Source: Deltaproteobacteria bacterium
GTDB lineage: Bacteria > Myxococcota_A > Polyangia > Nannocystales > Nannocystaceae
Assembly: GCA_003696955.1 (NCBI GenBank)
Contig: RFGU01000058.1
Span: 1 to 58,795, forward strand
Direction: 5' to 3'
DNA length: 58,795 nt
Shown: in pieces, positions 35,243 through 43,379 of the stretch
Layout: every line of letters starts with the position of its first letter
How positions within the stretch are numbered: position 1 is the stretch's first letter
Translations under genes and position numbers: made by a program
The notes under the pieces: generated by a model
The model's database searches: none
What the model was told of the DNA's origin: nothing
Seen by the model: only the letters and a program-made list of their open reading frames with translations

Positions 35243-38122
35243 TCAGGCCGAGTTCAAGAGTTCCATGGCGGTCTCGGCGTCGAGCGCCTTGCCCCCTTCG
35301 CCAAGTAGATCCGCCACCATCGCGCGCTTTTGCTCGGCGAGGGCGAGCACGCCCTCCTCCACCGTTCCGCGAGCGATCAGCCGATGGACGAATACTGGAC
35401 GCTCCTGTCCGATCCGGTGGGCACGCCCGGCCGCCTGCTCCTCGACGGCCGGGTTCCACCACGGGTCGAGGAGGACGACGTGATCGGCCCGGGTCAAGGT
35501 GAGCCCCACGCCCCCCGCCTTGAGGCTGACCAACATCACGGGGGGGCCGTCCTCGGCCTGGAAGGCCGCGACCACCCCGTCCCGATCCCGCGTCGAGCCG
35601 TCGAGGCGGGTGTGGGGCGCTCCGATCCGCTGCACGATCCGTTCGACCCGATCGAGCAGCCCCGTCCATTGGGAGAAGACCAGCACCTTGTGGCCTTCGT
35701 CGAGGAGTTCTTCGAGCAACTCGCCGAGGTAGGCCAACTTCGACGACGTGGCCTCCACGAGCGGTGCCGGCGCCCCCGGCACGAGGGCCGGGTCGCACGC
35801 CGCCTGCCGCACGCGCAGCAACGCCTCGAGGATCGCAAGGCTCGTCGCGCCGCTGCCGAGGCGCTCGACGTCCGCCCGCGCCGCCGCCACGATGGCCCCG
35901 TAGAAGCGTCGCTCGGCGTCGGAAAGCTCGATGTCGTGACGCAGGTCGGTCCGCGGGGGTAGATCGCGGGCCACCTCTTCCTTCGTCCGGCGCAGCACCA
36001 GCGGCCGCAACAGCCGCTCGAGCCGGGCGCGGCCCTCGGCGCCCGTCGTCACGTATCGCGTACGAAACGTCTCGAGATCCCCGAAGAGTCCGGGGACGAG
36101 GAAGGAAAGCTGCGCCCAGAGATCCTCGGGCCGGTTCTCCACGGGCGTACCGGACAGGGCCACGCGAAAACGGCCATCGAGGCGAAGCGCCGCCCGGGCC
36201 ACCTGGCTGTCCGGGTTCTTGATCGTATGGCTCTCGTCGAGCACCACGACGTCGAAGGTCTCCCCGGCCAGGAGGTCCACGTCCCGGCGAAGGACGCCCC
36301 AACTCGTGATCACGAGGTCGGCCTCGGGGTCGAGCCGACGATCGGCCCCGTGGTAGCGCTGCACGCGAAGATCCGGCCGGAACCGGGCCGCCTGCTCCTC
36401 CCAGCTCCCGAGCACCGACGTGGGCGCGACCACCATGCAGCGCCCCTCGAGCACGGCGAGGGTCTGGACCGTCTTGCCCAGCCCCATGTCGTCGGCGAGC
36501 AAGGCCCCGATCCCAAGGGCCTTGCGCGAGGCCAAGAACGCCACGCCTTCCTCCTGATAGGGACGAAGGGTCGCCGAAAGGGGCGGGAGCGGCGCGGCGG
36601 CCCCCTCGGGCAGGCGGCCTTCGGCCAGGGCCACGAGGGCGGCGGGAACGTCGGCGACATCCCCCGTCGCCACCGCAAGACACGCCTGCGCGACGGATCG
36701 CGCCGCCTTCTCCCCCGCCTTTCGGGCGCGCAGGAAGGCCTCGACCAGATGGGCGTGGGCATCGAGGAAGTCGTGCGGCAGGCGGGCGAGACCGCCACCT
36801 TCGAGGGGCACGCATCGGCGTCCGGCCGCGTACGCGGCGAGCACGGCGTTCGGATCGGCGTGCCGCCCGGCCCGGACGAAGGCCAGGTCCCCCGCCTCGA
36901 TGCGGACCTCGAGGGGGCCGGCATCGTAGAAGTCCTCGAGGACGGGATCGGGCGATACGCCCAGGGCCGAGAGGGCCTCGGCGATCCGCCCGGCCGCCTC
37001 CGGGGCCTCGTCGAACGACGCCACGATGGTGCCCGTCTGCGGCAGATCGAGGGCCGCCCGTGCCCGCGCGAACAGGCGCGCCTCCTCGTCGGGTCGCCGG
37101 ATGGGGACGGGGGCGTCGTCCACCACCACCGAGAAGGCCCCGTCCTCGGTCACCTCGGCCACGGGCGGGTCCCCGTAGACCACGCGCACGGCGGCACGGA
37201 AGCCGCCAGCGAGCCGTTCGACCCGCACGTCGAGGCGGGGCCTTGCCGTCTCGGCCTTCGGCAGCCGCGTCGTCCGCACGCGCACCGGCACGCGGCGCCG
37301 AAGGTCCGGCAGCACCTCCGCGGCGAGCCGCCCGAGTTCGTCCCGGGCGACGAAGATCCCCTCGGCAAGGGCCTTGCGGCGATCCCGGGGCAGATCCACC
37401 GCAGCAAGGGAATGCAACGTACCATCTCGTAGGATGGCCCCGCCGTCGAAGGTCTCCTCCACCTTGCGATCCCGCACGAGCCGCACGAGCACCCCCTCCC
37501 CCTCGTCCCGCACGACGACGTAGAGGCCGGGATGGGGTGCACCGATCCGCACGGGCACACCGTCGAGCCGCACGTCCTCGGCGCCGCGCAGGGCCTCGAG
37601 CACCCGCGCGAGGGTCGGCGCCCGCAGCCGCCCCGGCGGATGCCCCGCGAGGGCCCGGGCCACCGCATCGTCCGCGGCGGTGGTCGCCAGGAGCCGGTCG
37701 AAGTCCGCGCGTGCGGCCACGCGTCGCGACCCGTCGGCCAGCACCACGTGGCGCCGCAGGGCCAGGCCGCGGTCGACCCTCCGCAGCTCGTAGGCGAGGG
37801 CCACGGGCCGATCGGGCTCGGTCGCCGCGTCCACCGGCGTCGCCTCGGCCGGTGCGAACGCCGCGGCTGCCACGTGCTCGCACGCCTCGAAGCGTCCGTC
37901 GCAGTCACACGACCATTCGGCGTCCTCGGGGAAGAGGACGACGTCGTGGGCACGGCCGGACGGATCGGCCACGCGAAACTCGTAGGCGTCGTCGTCACGG
38001 CGCACGAACCGCACGCGCCCCTCCTCGGCCCACGCGCGCCCGCGGGCCCGCAGGGCCGACGGACAGGCCCGCTCGAGGGCACGGGCGAACGCCGGATCGG
38101 TCTGCGCGAAGGGCCCGGCCAT
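35243..38122 (-). CDS. SWIM zinc finger / SNF2-family helicase-like ATPase
   Basis: The protein has 959 residues. Near the N-terminus is a SWIM zinc motif with C72, C74, C81 and H83. A long N-terminal region without known motifs follows. The SNF2 ATPase core has ADDMGLGKTVQT near 540, DESH near 630 (the DEAH box), and the second lobe with FSQWTGLLDRV, DPWWNPAVEEQAAGRAHRIGQ and the final GTVEEGVL. Bacterial SNF2 proteins with SWIM domains are thought to remodel protein-DNA or RNA polymerase complexes; the target is unknown. It is divergent from the dipeptidase gene, 82 bases apart. TACCTT lies ten bases before the ATG, a weak leaderless signal. Confidence 0.9.
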   Translation of the reverse strand: MAGPFAQTDPAFARALERACPSALRARGRAWAEEGRVRFVRRDDDAYEFRVADPSGRAHDVVLFPEDAEWSCDCDGRFEACEHVAAAAFAPAEATPVDAATEPDRPVALAYELRRVDRGLALRRHVVLADGSRRVAARADFDRLLATTAADDAVARALAGHPPGRLRAPTLARVLEALRGAEDVRLDGVPVRIGAPHPGLYVVVRDEGEGVLVRLVRDRKVEETFDGGAILRDGTLHSLAAVDLPRDRRKALAEGIFVARDELGRLAAEVLPDLRRRVPVRVRTTRLPKAETARPRLDVRVERLAGGFRAAVRVVYGDPPVAEVTEDGAFSVVVDDAPVPIRRPDEEARLFARARAALDLPQTGTIVASFDEAPEAAGRIAEALSALGVSPDPVLEDFYDAGPLEVRIEAGDLAFVRAGRHADPNAVLAAYAAGRRCVPLEGGGLARLPHDFLDAHAHLVEAFLRARKAGEKAARSVAQACLAVATGDVADVPAALVALAEGRLPEGAAAPLPPLSATLRPYQEEGVAFLASRKALGIGALLADDMGLGKTVQTLAVLEGRCMVVAPTSVLGSWEEQAARFRPDLRVQRYHGADRRLDPEADLVITSWGVLRRDVDLLAGETFDVVVLDESHTIKNPDSQVARAALRLDGRFRVALSGTPVENRPEDLWAQLSFLVPGLFGDLETFRTRYVTTGAEGRARLERLLRPLVLRRTKEEVARDLPPRTDLRHDIELSDAERRFYGAIVAAARADVERLGSGATSLAILEALLRVRQAACDPALVPGAPAPLVEATSSKLAYLGELLEELLDEGHKVLVFSQWTGLLDRVERIVQRIGAPHTRLDGSTRDRDGVVAAFQAEDGPPVMLVSLKAGGVGLTLTRADHVVLLDPWWNPAVEEQAAGRAHRIGQERPVFVHRLIARGTVEEGVLALAEQKRAMVADLLGEGGKALDAETAMELLNSA

Positions 38123-38191
38123 GGGTCGCCGAAAGGTAGCAGCCGCGGACGCCCCCCACGGGACGAAGGCGCCGGCACGGTACCGCGGGTC

Positions 38192-38197
38192 TATACT
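38192..38197 (+). promoter_or_regulatory. minus-10 element TATACT of the dipeptidase gene
   Basis: TATACT ends seven bases before the ATG at 38205. No Shine-Dalgarno is present; no minus-35 is recognisable. A leaderless message is likely. Confidence 0.45.
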
Positions 38198-38204
38198 TCC
38201 GGCG

Positions 38205-39500
38205 ATGCTCGCCCCCCGAAGCCTGCCCCTCGTTCGGACGTGGGCCGGCGCGCTCGGCCTTGCGATGCTCGCAGGCTGCGCCGCGACGCCCGCCCCGCCG
38301 GCCCCGCCCGCCGGTCCCGAAGCCCCGGCCGAACCCACCGAGGATCCGGCCGTCCGCGCCCGCGAACTCGCCCACCGGTTCATCATCGTGGACGGCCACG
38401 TGGACGTACCCTACCGGCTCTACGCGACGCGGGACGTGCGGGGAGCGATCACCGAAGACCTGTCGAAGCGCACGCCCACGGGCGACTTCGACGCGGTCCG
38501 CGCCCGCGAAGGCGGCCTCGACGCGCCGTTCATGTCGATCTACGTGCCCGCCAAACACCAGGAGGACGGCACGGCCAAGCAGGTGGCCAAGGAGCTCGTC
38601 GAGATGGTCCGGGGATTCGAGGCGCGGTGGCCCGACACGTTCGTCGTCGCGACGTCGGCCGACGCCATCGAGGCGGCCTTCCGAGCCGGCAAGATCGCCC
38701 TGCCCATGGGCCTCGAGAACGGCGCCCCCATCGAGCGCGTCGAGGACGTGGCCACGATCCACGCGTGGGGGATCCGGTACGTCACCTTGACCCACTCCAA
38801 GGACAACGCCCTGTCCGACAGTTCCTTCGACGATCGGCACACCCACGGTGGCCTCTCCGAACTCGGCAAGGCGGTCGTACGAGAGATGAACCGCGTGGGG
38901 ATCATGGTGGACGTCTCCCACCTGTCCGACGAGGCGATCCGCGACGTGCTCGCGATCTCCGAGACGCCCGTCATCGCCTCCCACTCGTCGGCCCGCCGGT
39001 TCACGCCCGGCTGGGAACGCAACCTGAGCGACGAGCTGATCCGGGCCGTGGCGGACTCGGGGGGCGTGGTGATGGTGAACTTCGGTTCGTCGTTCCTCGA
39101 CGACGAGGTTCGCAAGGCCCGGGACGTTCGATGGAAGGAGATCCAGGCACTGCTCGACGAGAAGGGCCTTGCCTTCGGGGAGCCCGAGGCCAAGCGGATC
39201 GTCGACGCCTACGACCGGGAGCACCCGGGGCCGCGATCCACCGTGGAACGGGTGGCCGACCACATCGATCACATCGTCTCCCTGGTGGGCGTCGACCACG
39301 TGGGCTTCGGCTCGGACTTCGACGGCGTGGGCGATTCTCTTCCCGAGGGGCTGCGGGACGTCTCGGCCTACCCGAACCTGCTTCGTGTGCTCCTCGAGCG
39401 CGGCTACACCGAATCGGAGATCGAAGCCATCTGCGGCAAGAACCTGCTCCGCGTGCTGCGGGCTGTCGAAGCCCACGCCCGCACCCAACGCGGCACGTAA
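38205..39500 (+). CDS. lipoprotein renal-dipeptidase-like peptidase (family M19)
   Basis: The protein has 431 residues. The signal ends in LAGC (Cys 25), then a Pro/Ala-rich linker runs to about residue 48. The amidohydrolase fold shows the zinc ligands expected in M19: HVD (65-67), GLENGAP with the bridging Glu, DVSHLSD, ASHSSARRF, and GFGSDFDGV near the C-terminus. The family cleaves dipeptides, including D-amino-acid-containing ones, and some members act on cyclic dipeptides. Outer-membrane or periplasmic anchoring suggests use in peptidoglycan recycling or prey-peptide digestion, which is an inference. The start has a TATACT seven bases upstream. Confidence 0.9.
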   Translation: MLAPRSLPLVRTWAGALGLAMLAGCAATPAPPAPPAGPEAPAEPTEDPAVRARELAHRFIIVDGHVDVPYRLYATRDVRGAITEDLSKRTPTGDFDAVRAREGGLDAPFMSIYVPAKHQEDGTAKQVAKELVEMVRGFEARWPDTFVVATSADAIEAAFRAGKIALPMGLENGAPIERVEDVATIHAWGIRYVTLTHSKDNALSDSSFDDRHTHGGLSELGKAVVREMNRVGIMVDVSHLSDEAIRDVLAISETPVIASHSSARRFTPGWERNLSDELIRAVADSGGVVMVNFGSSFLDDEVRKARDVRWKEIQALLDEKGLAFGEPEAKRIVDAYDREHPGPRSTVERVADHIDHIVSLVGVDHVGFGSDFDGVGDSLPEGLRDVSAYPNLLRVLLERGYTESEIEAICGKNLLRVLRAVEAHARTQRGT

Positions 39501-39521
39501 TTGGGGGCCGGCTGCGCCCGC

Positions 39522-41078
39522 CTACAAGCCGTCCGAGGTGTCCGACAGGACGACGGGCGTCTCGGGGATCTCGACGGCGGTCGCGGCAACCATCGTGACC
39601 TCACCGGTGCGTCCGTCCTTGACGTAGGCGGTCGCGCCGATCCGGTCCGACAGGTCGATGGTCACGGGGGCCCCGGCGTCGGACCAGGCGAGGTAGACGT
39701 CCGCGACCAGGTCGCCGACCGACAGGATCTCCCGTTGCCCGTACTCGTTGGGTGGGCCGCGCAGGACCTCGCGGCGGGCCATGGGAAAGACGACGACCCC
39801 CTGATCCTCCCATGTGGTGATGGGGGCACCGACGACTTCGCAGTCCTTGAGCCCCGACACGACGCCCTCGAGTGCGTACGGGAAGGGCTGGGTCTGTCCG
39901 GCGAGATGCGCCTCGTAGTCGAAGTCGAAGGAAGATGCGCCCGGATGCTCCGCCTCCCAATCGAGGAACGCTTCGAGGACCTCCTCGTCCGTGGCAAAGC
40001 GCGCCACGGGGGTTCCCCGCGGCGTCTCGGCCTCCGTGTAGGCCGACAGGAACTCGAGGAACTCCACCACCTCGTCGTGGTATGCGGCGTTCTGATCGGG
40101 ATGGGTCATGAACGCGAAGTGCCAGATCTTCGGAGGATCGCCGCGCCGTTCGTGCTCGCGCCACTCGGCGAGCAGCATCAGGAAGTGACGCTCGAGCTGG
40201 GGCACCGTCGTGAGCATGGCGTGCAGCCCCATGGGCATCGGCAGGCCGATTTGGGAATAGCCGCCGAGCGCCACGACCGGGGCCGCCGGGTCCTCGCTGG
40301 TCCGGGTCCCGAACGCCCGACGAAAGGGATTCCAGGGCGGGATCGCCCAGTCCGTGTAGGTGAGCGCCTCCCCTCCGGCCGCGAGCCCCACCCCGTAGTC
40401 GACCAGCAGCGTGTCGGCGATGTCGAGCTGTTCCTGGGAGGCCGTCGCACCGTCGACGCGAAGGATCTCGGCACCGAGGGCCGCCTCCACCTCGCCGATG
40501 TGATCGGCCCAGGTCTGCGACTGAAGCTCCGCCGTCGCCTCTTGCTGCGTGTAGGGACGCCAGTACTCGTCCATCCCCGTGAAGACGTAGCGATGGAAGT
40601 GCGTCCCGACCGAGTGGCCCCTGCCCGGAAGTTCGGCGACGTGCTCCGCGTCGCCGGCGATGCGGGCGTCACGGGCATACTCGCCGTTCAACTGGAAGCT
40701 CATCTTGGCGCCGAACGACTCGGTGGTGTCCCGAAGCCAGATCACCTCGGCCCGATGCGCCTGGTACCGCTGCGCCTTGAGCATGGCGAACTCGGGCGAA
40801 GCCGGATCGGTCCCCGGTGGAAAGGCGTAGTTGTGGCCGTGGGCGTTGAACACGATGTGGATCGGCGGATAGGTGCCGGGCGGTGTACCGGTGTCCGTCC
40901 CCGACGATCCCGAGGCCGACGAGGTGCTCTCGCCCGAGGTGCCCGACCCGGTCGACGTGCCGTGCCCCGAGGTCTCGGTACCGCCGGTCGATCCGGCCGC
41001 GCCAGATTCGCCGCCACCGGTCGAGGAGCCGCACGCTGCCACGAGCACGAGTGAACACGCAATGGAAAGGGCTCGCAT
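39522..41078 (-). CDS. lipoprotein with polysaccharide-deacetylase-like fold
   Basis: The protein has 518 residues. The signal MRALSIACSLVLVAAC has a typical lipobox (Cys 16) and is followed by a Gly/Ser/Thr linker of about 50 residues. The folded part begins IHIVFNAHGHNYAFPPG. It includes FGAKMSFQLNGEYARDA and GHSVGTHFHRYVF, the latter a clear match to the HxGTHxH-like metal-binding style of NodB/polysaccharide deacetylases. An N-acetyl-sugar deacetylase or glycosidase activity is possible; I could not place the catalytic Asp with confidence. A beta-rich C-terminal part follows. TAGGAT nine bases before the ATG, with TCGACG 17 bases further out, suggests a leaderless transcript. Confidence 0.7.
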   Translation of the reverse strand: MRALSIACSLVLVAACGSSTGGGESGAAGSTGGTETSGHGTSTGSGTSGESTSSASGSSGTDTGTPPGTYPPIHIVFNAHGHNYAFPPGTDPASPEFAMLKAQRYQAHRAEVIWLRDTTESFGAKMSFQLNGEYARDARIAGDAEHVAELPGRGHSVGTHFHRYVFTGMDEYWRPYTQQEATAELQSQTWADHIGEVEAALGAEILRVDGATASQEQLDIADTLLVDYGVGLAAGGEALTYTDWAIPPWNPFRRAFGTRTSEDPAAPVVALGGYSQIGLPMPMGLHAMLTTVPQLERHFLMLLAEWREHERRGDPPKIWHFAFMTHPDQNAAYHDEVVEFLEFLSAYTEAETPRGTPVARFATDEEVLEAFLDWEAEHPGASSFDFDYEAHLAGQTQPFPYALEGVVSGLKDCEVVGAPITTWEDQGVVVFPMARREVLRGPPNEYGQREILSVGDLVADVYLAWSDAGAPVTIDLSDRIGATAYVKDGRTGEVTMVAATAVEIPETPVVLSDTSDGL

Positions 41079-41087
41079 CGGCGGTCC

Positions 41088-41116
41088 ATCCTACCTGCGC
41101 GGCGATGGCCCGTCGA
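41088..41116 (-). promoter_or_regulatory. promoter TCGACG-17-TAGGAT of the 39522 gene
   Basis: Minus strand: TCGACG (complement of 41111-41116, 4/6 to consensus), 17-base spacer, TAGGAT (complement of 41088-41093), then nine bases to the ATG. Confidence 0.5.
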
Positions 41117-41148
41117 GAAGCGCGGCACGATCCGGGACGTGACACCAC

Positions 41149-42360
41149 CTACGGCGTCGCCGCCCGCCGTGCCCGATCCTCCGCGGACTTCGGTCTTTCG
41201 AATCGCACGCAACGCACGCCCTCGTCCATGGCCGCGACGCACAGGTTGCAGTGGTCGCACCGCGACGTGGGCTCCTCGCCGCGTTCGAGGCGTTCGACGA
41301 AGTCCGGATCGGCAAGCAGCGCACGGCCCAGGGCGAAGAACCGATAACCGGCCTCGGCCGCACGACGCAGGGTGTGGGCGCCGTCGAGGCCCCCGAGGGC
41401 GACGACCGGGATCCGGACGGCCTCGACGATGTGCCTGCCGGATTCGAGGAAGAATCCCGGGGACCACGGATAGGACGGCACGAAGATGCGCCCGAGGCCG
41501 CGCATGGCCCACCGCTGGAGCAACCCGTCCTCGTGACGGGCCATGGCGCGAAGCGGTACCTCGCCGCGCAGCAGAAAGAACGCCGAGCGCTGGACGAGCC
41601 CCCCGCTCGTGACGATGCCGTGCACGCCCGCCGCCTCGAGGGCCACGGCGACCTGCGCGGCCTCGGCGGGGTCGAGCCCCCCGGCCACGCCGTCGTCGAC
41701 GTTGATCTTGCACAGCACGGCGAGCCGATCCGCGACGGCATCGACCACCCGCGTCACGACGCGCAGGGGGAATCGCAGCCGCCCCTCGAGGTCGCCCCCG
41801 TACCGATCCCGGCGTCGGTTGAGCACCGGGGACAGGAACTGGGACAAGAGATAGCCATGGCCGAGGTGGAGCTCCACGGCGTCGAATCCGGCGTCGCGCG
41901 CCACGGTGGCGGCCCGCACGAACGCCGCCTCGACCCGATCGAGATCGGCCTCCTCCATGGCCCGCACCCATCCGCGTCCGGCGGCGATGCCGTAGGGATT
42001 GAACCCCGGGGACGGCCCCTTGACCGGCCGGGCCACCTTGGTGAAGCCGCCGCAGTGGGACAGCTGCAGGCTCACCGCATCACCCTCGCGATGCACCGCC
42101 CGGGCGAGGCGGGCGAGCCCGTCCCGGGCCTCGCCGTCCACGACGAGTTGGTGCTCGAAGGTCCGCCCTTCTCGCTCGACCGCACCGTAGGCGACGGTCG
42201 AAAGTCCCACCTTCCTCCGGGCGAAGGCGGCGTGGTGTTCGACGAGCCGCGAGGTCACCCGCCCCTGGGGCGTCATGCCCTCGAAGGTCGCCGTCTTGAC
42301 GATGCGGTTTCGCAGGTGGAGCGGACCGATGCGACCTGGTTCGAGGGCTGGATGGGTCAT
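41149..42360 (-). CDS. FMN-dependent NADH:flavin oxidoreductase (Old Yellow Enzyme family)
   Basis: The protein has 403 residues. The TIM-barrel OYE motifs are present: GPLHLRNRIVKTATFEG near the N-terminus, HCGGFT, GFDAVELHLGHGYLLSQFLSP, RRRDRYGGDLEGRLRFPLRVV, and later VALGGLDG and FFALGRALLADP. A C-terminal C..C..C cluster (RCDHCNLC) recalls the iron-sulfur-binding end of 2,4-dienoyl-CoA reductase-type members, but the protein ends soon after and lacks the second flavin domain. The start overlaps the stop of the upstream SDR gene (ATGA), so the two form a coupled pair. Substrate unknown. Confidence 0.85.
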   Translation of the reverse strand: MTHPALEPGRIGPLHLRNRIVKTATFEGMTPQGRVTSRLVEHHAAFARRKVGLSTVAYGAVEREGRTFEHQLVVDGEARDGLARLARAVHREGDAVSLQLSHCGGFTKVARPVKGPSPGFNPYGIAAGRGWVRAMEEADLDRVEAAFVRAATVARDAGFDAVELHLGHGYLLSQFLSPVLNRRRDRYGGDLEGRLRFPLRVVTRVVDAVADRLAVLCKINVDDGVAGGLDPAEAAQVAVALEAAGVHGIVTSGGLVQRSAFFLLRGEVPLRAMARHEDGLLQRWAMRGLGRIFVPSYPWSPGFFLESGRHIVEAVRIPVVALGGLDGAHTLRRAAEAGYRFFALGRALLADPDFVERLERGEEPTSRCDHCNLCVAAMDEGVRCVRFERPKSAEDRARRAATP

Positions 42361-43154
42361 CGCGGGCGGCGGCCAAGGTACCAGCGGGTCAGGCGGCGCA
42401 ACACGAAGGGGAGCGCGAACGGCAGGATGCCGTCGACGACGCGGACGAGCTTCGCATCCCATCCCACGTAGATGCGGCGCCGGTTCCATCGGATCCCGGA
42501 GATGGCGGCCCGCGCCACGCGCTCGGGGGGCGTGCCGGCGCGGCGCATCCATCGCCCGAGCGTCCGGCTCGTGTCCGGGTCGCGGGAGCCTGCCCGATCG
42601 AGGAACTCCGTCGCCACCGTACCGGGCAGGAGGGTCGTGACCCCGATGCCGCGCGCCGCCAATTCGATGCGAAGTGCATCGCCGAATCCCGCGAGCCCGA
42701 ACTTGCTCGCCGAGTACACCGTCTGCAGGGGGAATCCCACGAACCCCGCCATGCTGCTCGTCAACACCACGTGTCCGCCCCGCCCCATGTGCGGCAGCGC
42801 GGCATGGACGAGTTCGACGGCCGCGCGCAGGTTCACGTCGAGCATCGCGTGCACTTCCTCCGCACGGAGATCCTCGAAGCGCGCGAACACGGTCGTTCCG
42901 GCGTTGGCGACCACGACGTCGAGCCGGTCACATGCCTCGACGGTCTGCGCGATGCAACGGGCGGCCGCGCCCGGCGGGCGCAGATCCACGGCCATCGGCA
43001 CCGCGCCGTCCACCGTGCGAGCCAGGTCCGCGAGGCGGTCGGCGTCCCGGTCGACCAGCACGCACCTCGCGCCGCGACGGGCGAAGGCCCGCGTCATCGC
43101 CCGTCCGATCCCCCCCGCCGCCCCGGTGATCAGCACCGTCCTACCGGCGAACAC
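42357..43154 (-). CDS. short-chain dehydrogenase/reductase
   Basis: The protein has 265 residues if the GTG at 43154 is used. That GTG is preceded by GAGGAG at a 7-base spacing and begins just before the cofactor motif TGAAGGIG. ATG 43193 would add 13 residues but has no ribosome-binding site. Classical SDR elements are NAG(T), VLTSSMAG (Ser) and YSASK (catalytic YxxxK). The C-terminus is basic and hydrophobic and may contact a membrane. Translational coupling to the OYE-like gene suggests a shared small-molecule redox pathway, possibly lipid or secondary metabolite. Confidence 0.82.
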   Translation of the reverse strand: MFAGRTVLITGAAGGIGRAMTRAFARRGARCVLVDRDADRLADLARTVDGAVPMAVDLRPPGAAARCIAQTVEACDRLDVVVANAGTTVFARFEDLRAEEVHAMLDVNLRAAVELVHAALPHMGRGGHVVLTSSMAGFVGFPLQTVYSASKFGLAGFGDALRIELAARGIGVTTLLPGTVATEFLDRAGSRDPDTSRTLGRWMRRAGTPPERVARAAISGIRWNRRRIYVGWDAKLVRVVDGILPFALPFVLRRLTRWYLGRRPR

Positions 43155-43379
43155 CCCACGGCTCCTCGGACGAAGACGCGCGCGCCCCCTCATCCCCGCG
43201 GTCGCCCCGGGAGGCGGTGCATGGGGCCCACGGATCACCGGGAACGGCGGCGGCCGCGACCGGAACCCGCGTCGACGAAAATCGTGGCATGGGCGGCCGC
43301 GATCCTATCCGACGGTCCGCCCCGGCGAAATGCGGCGCCCCGTGGACGGCAGGGGGGTCACTGCCGAACGACGCCGACG

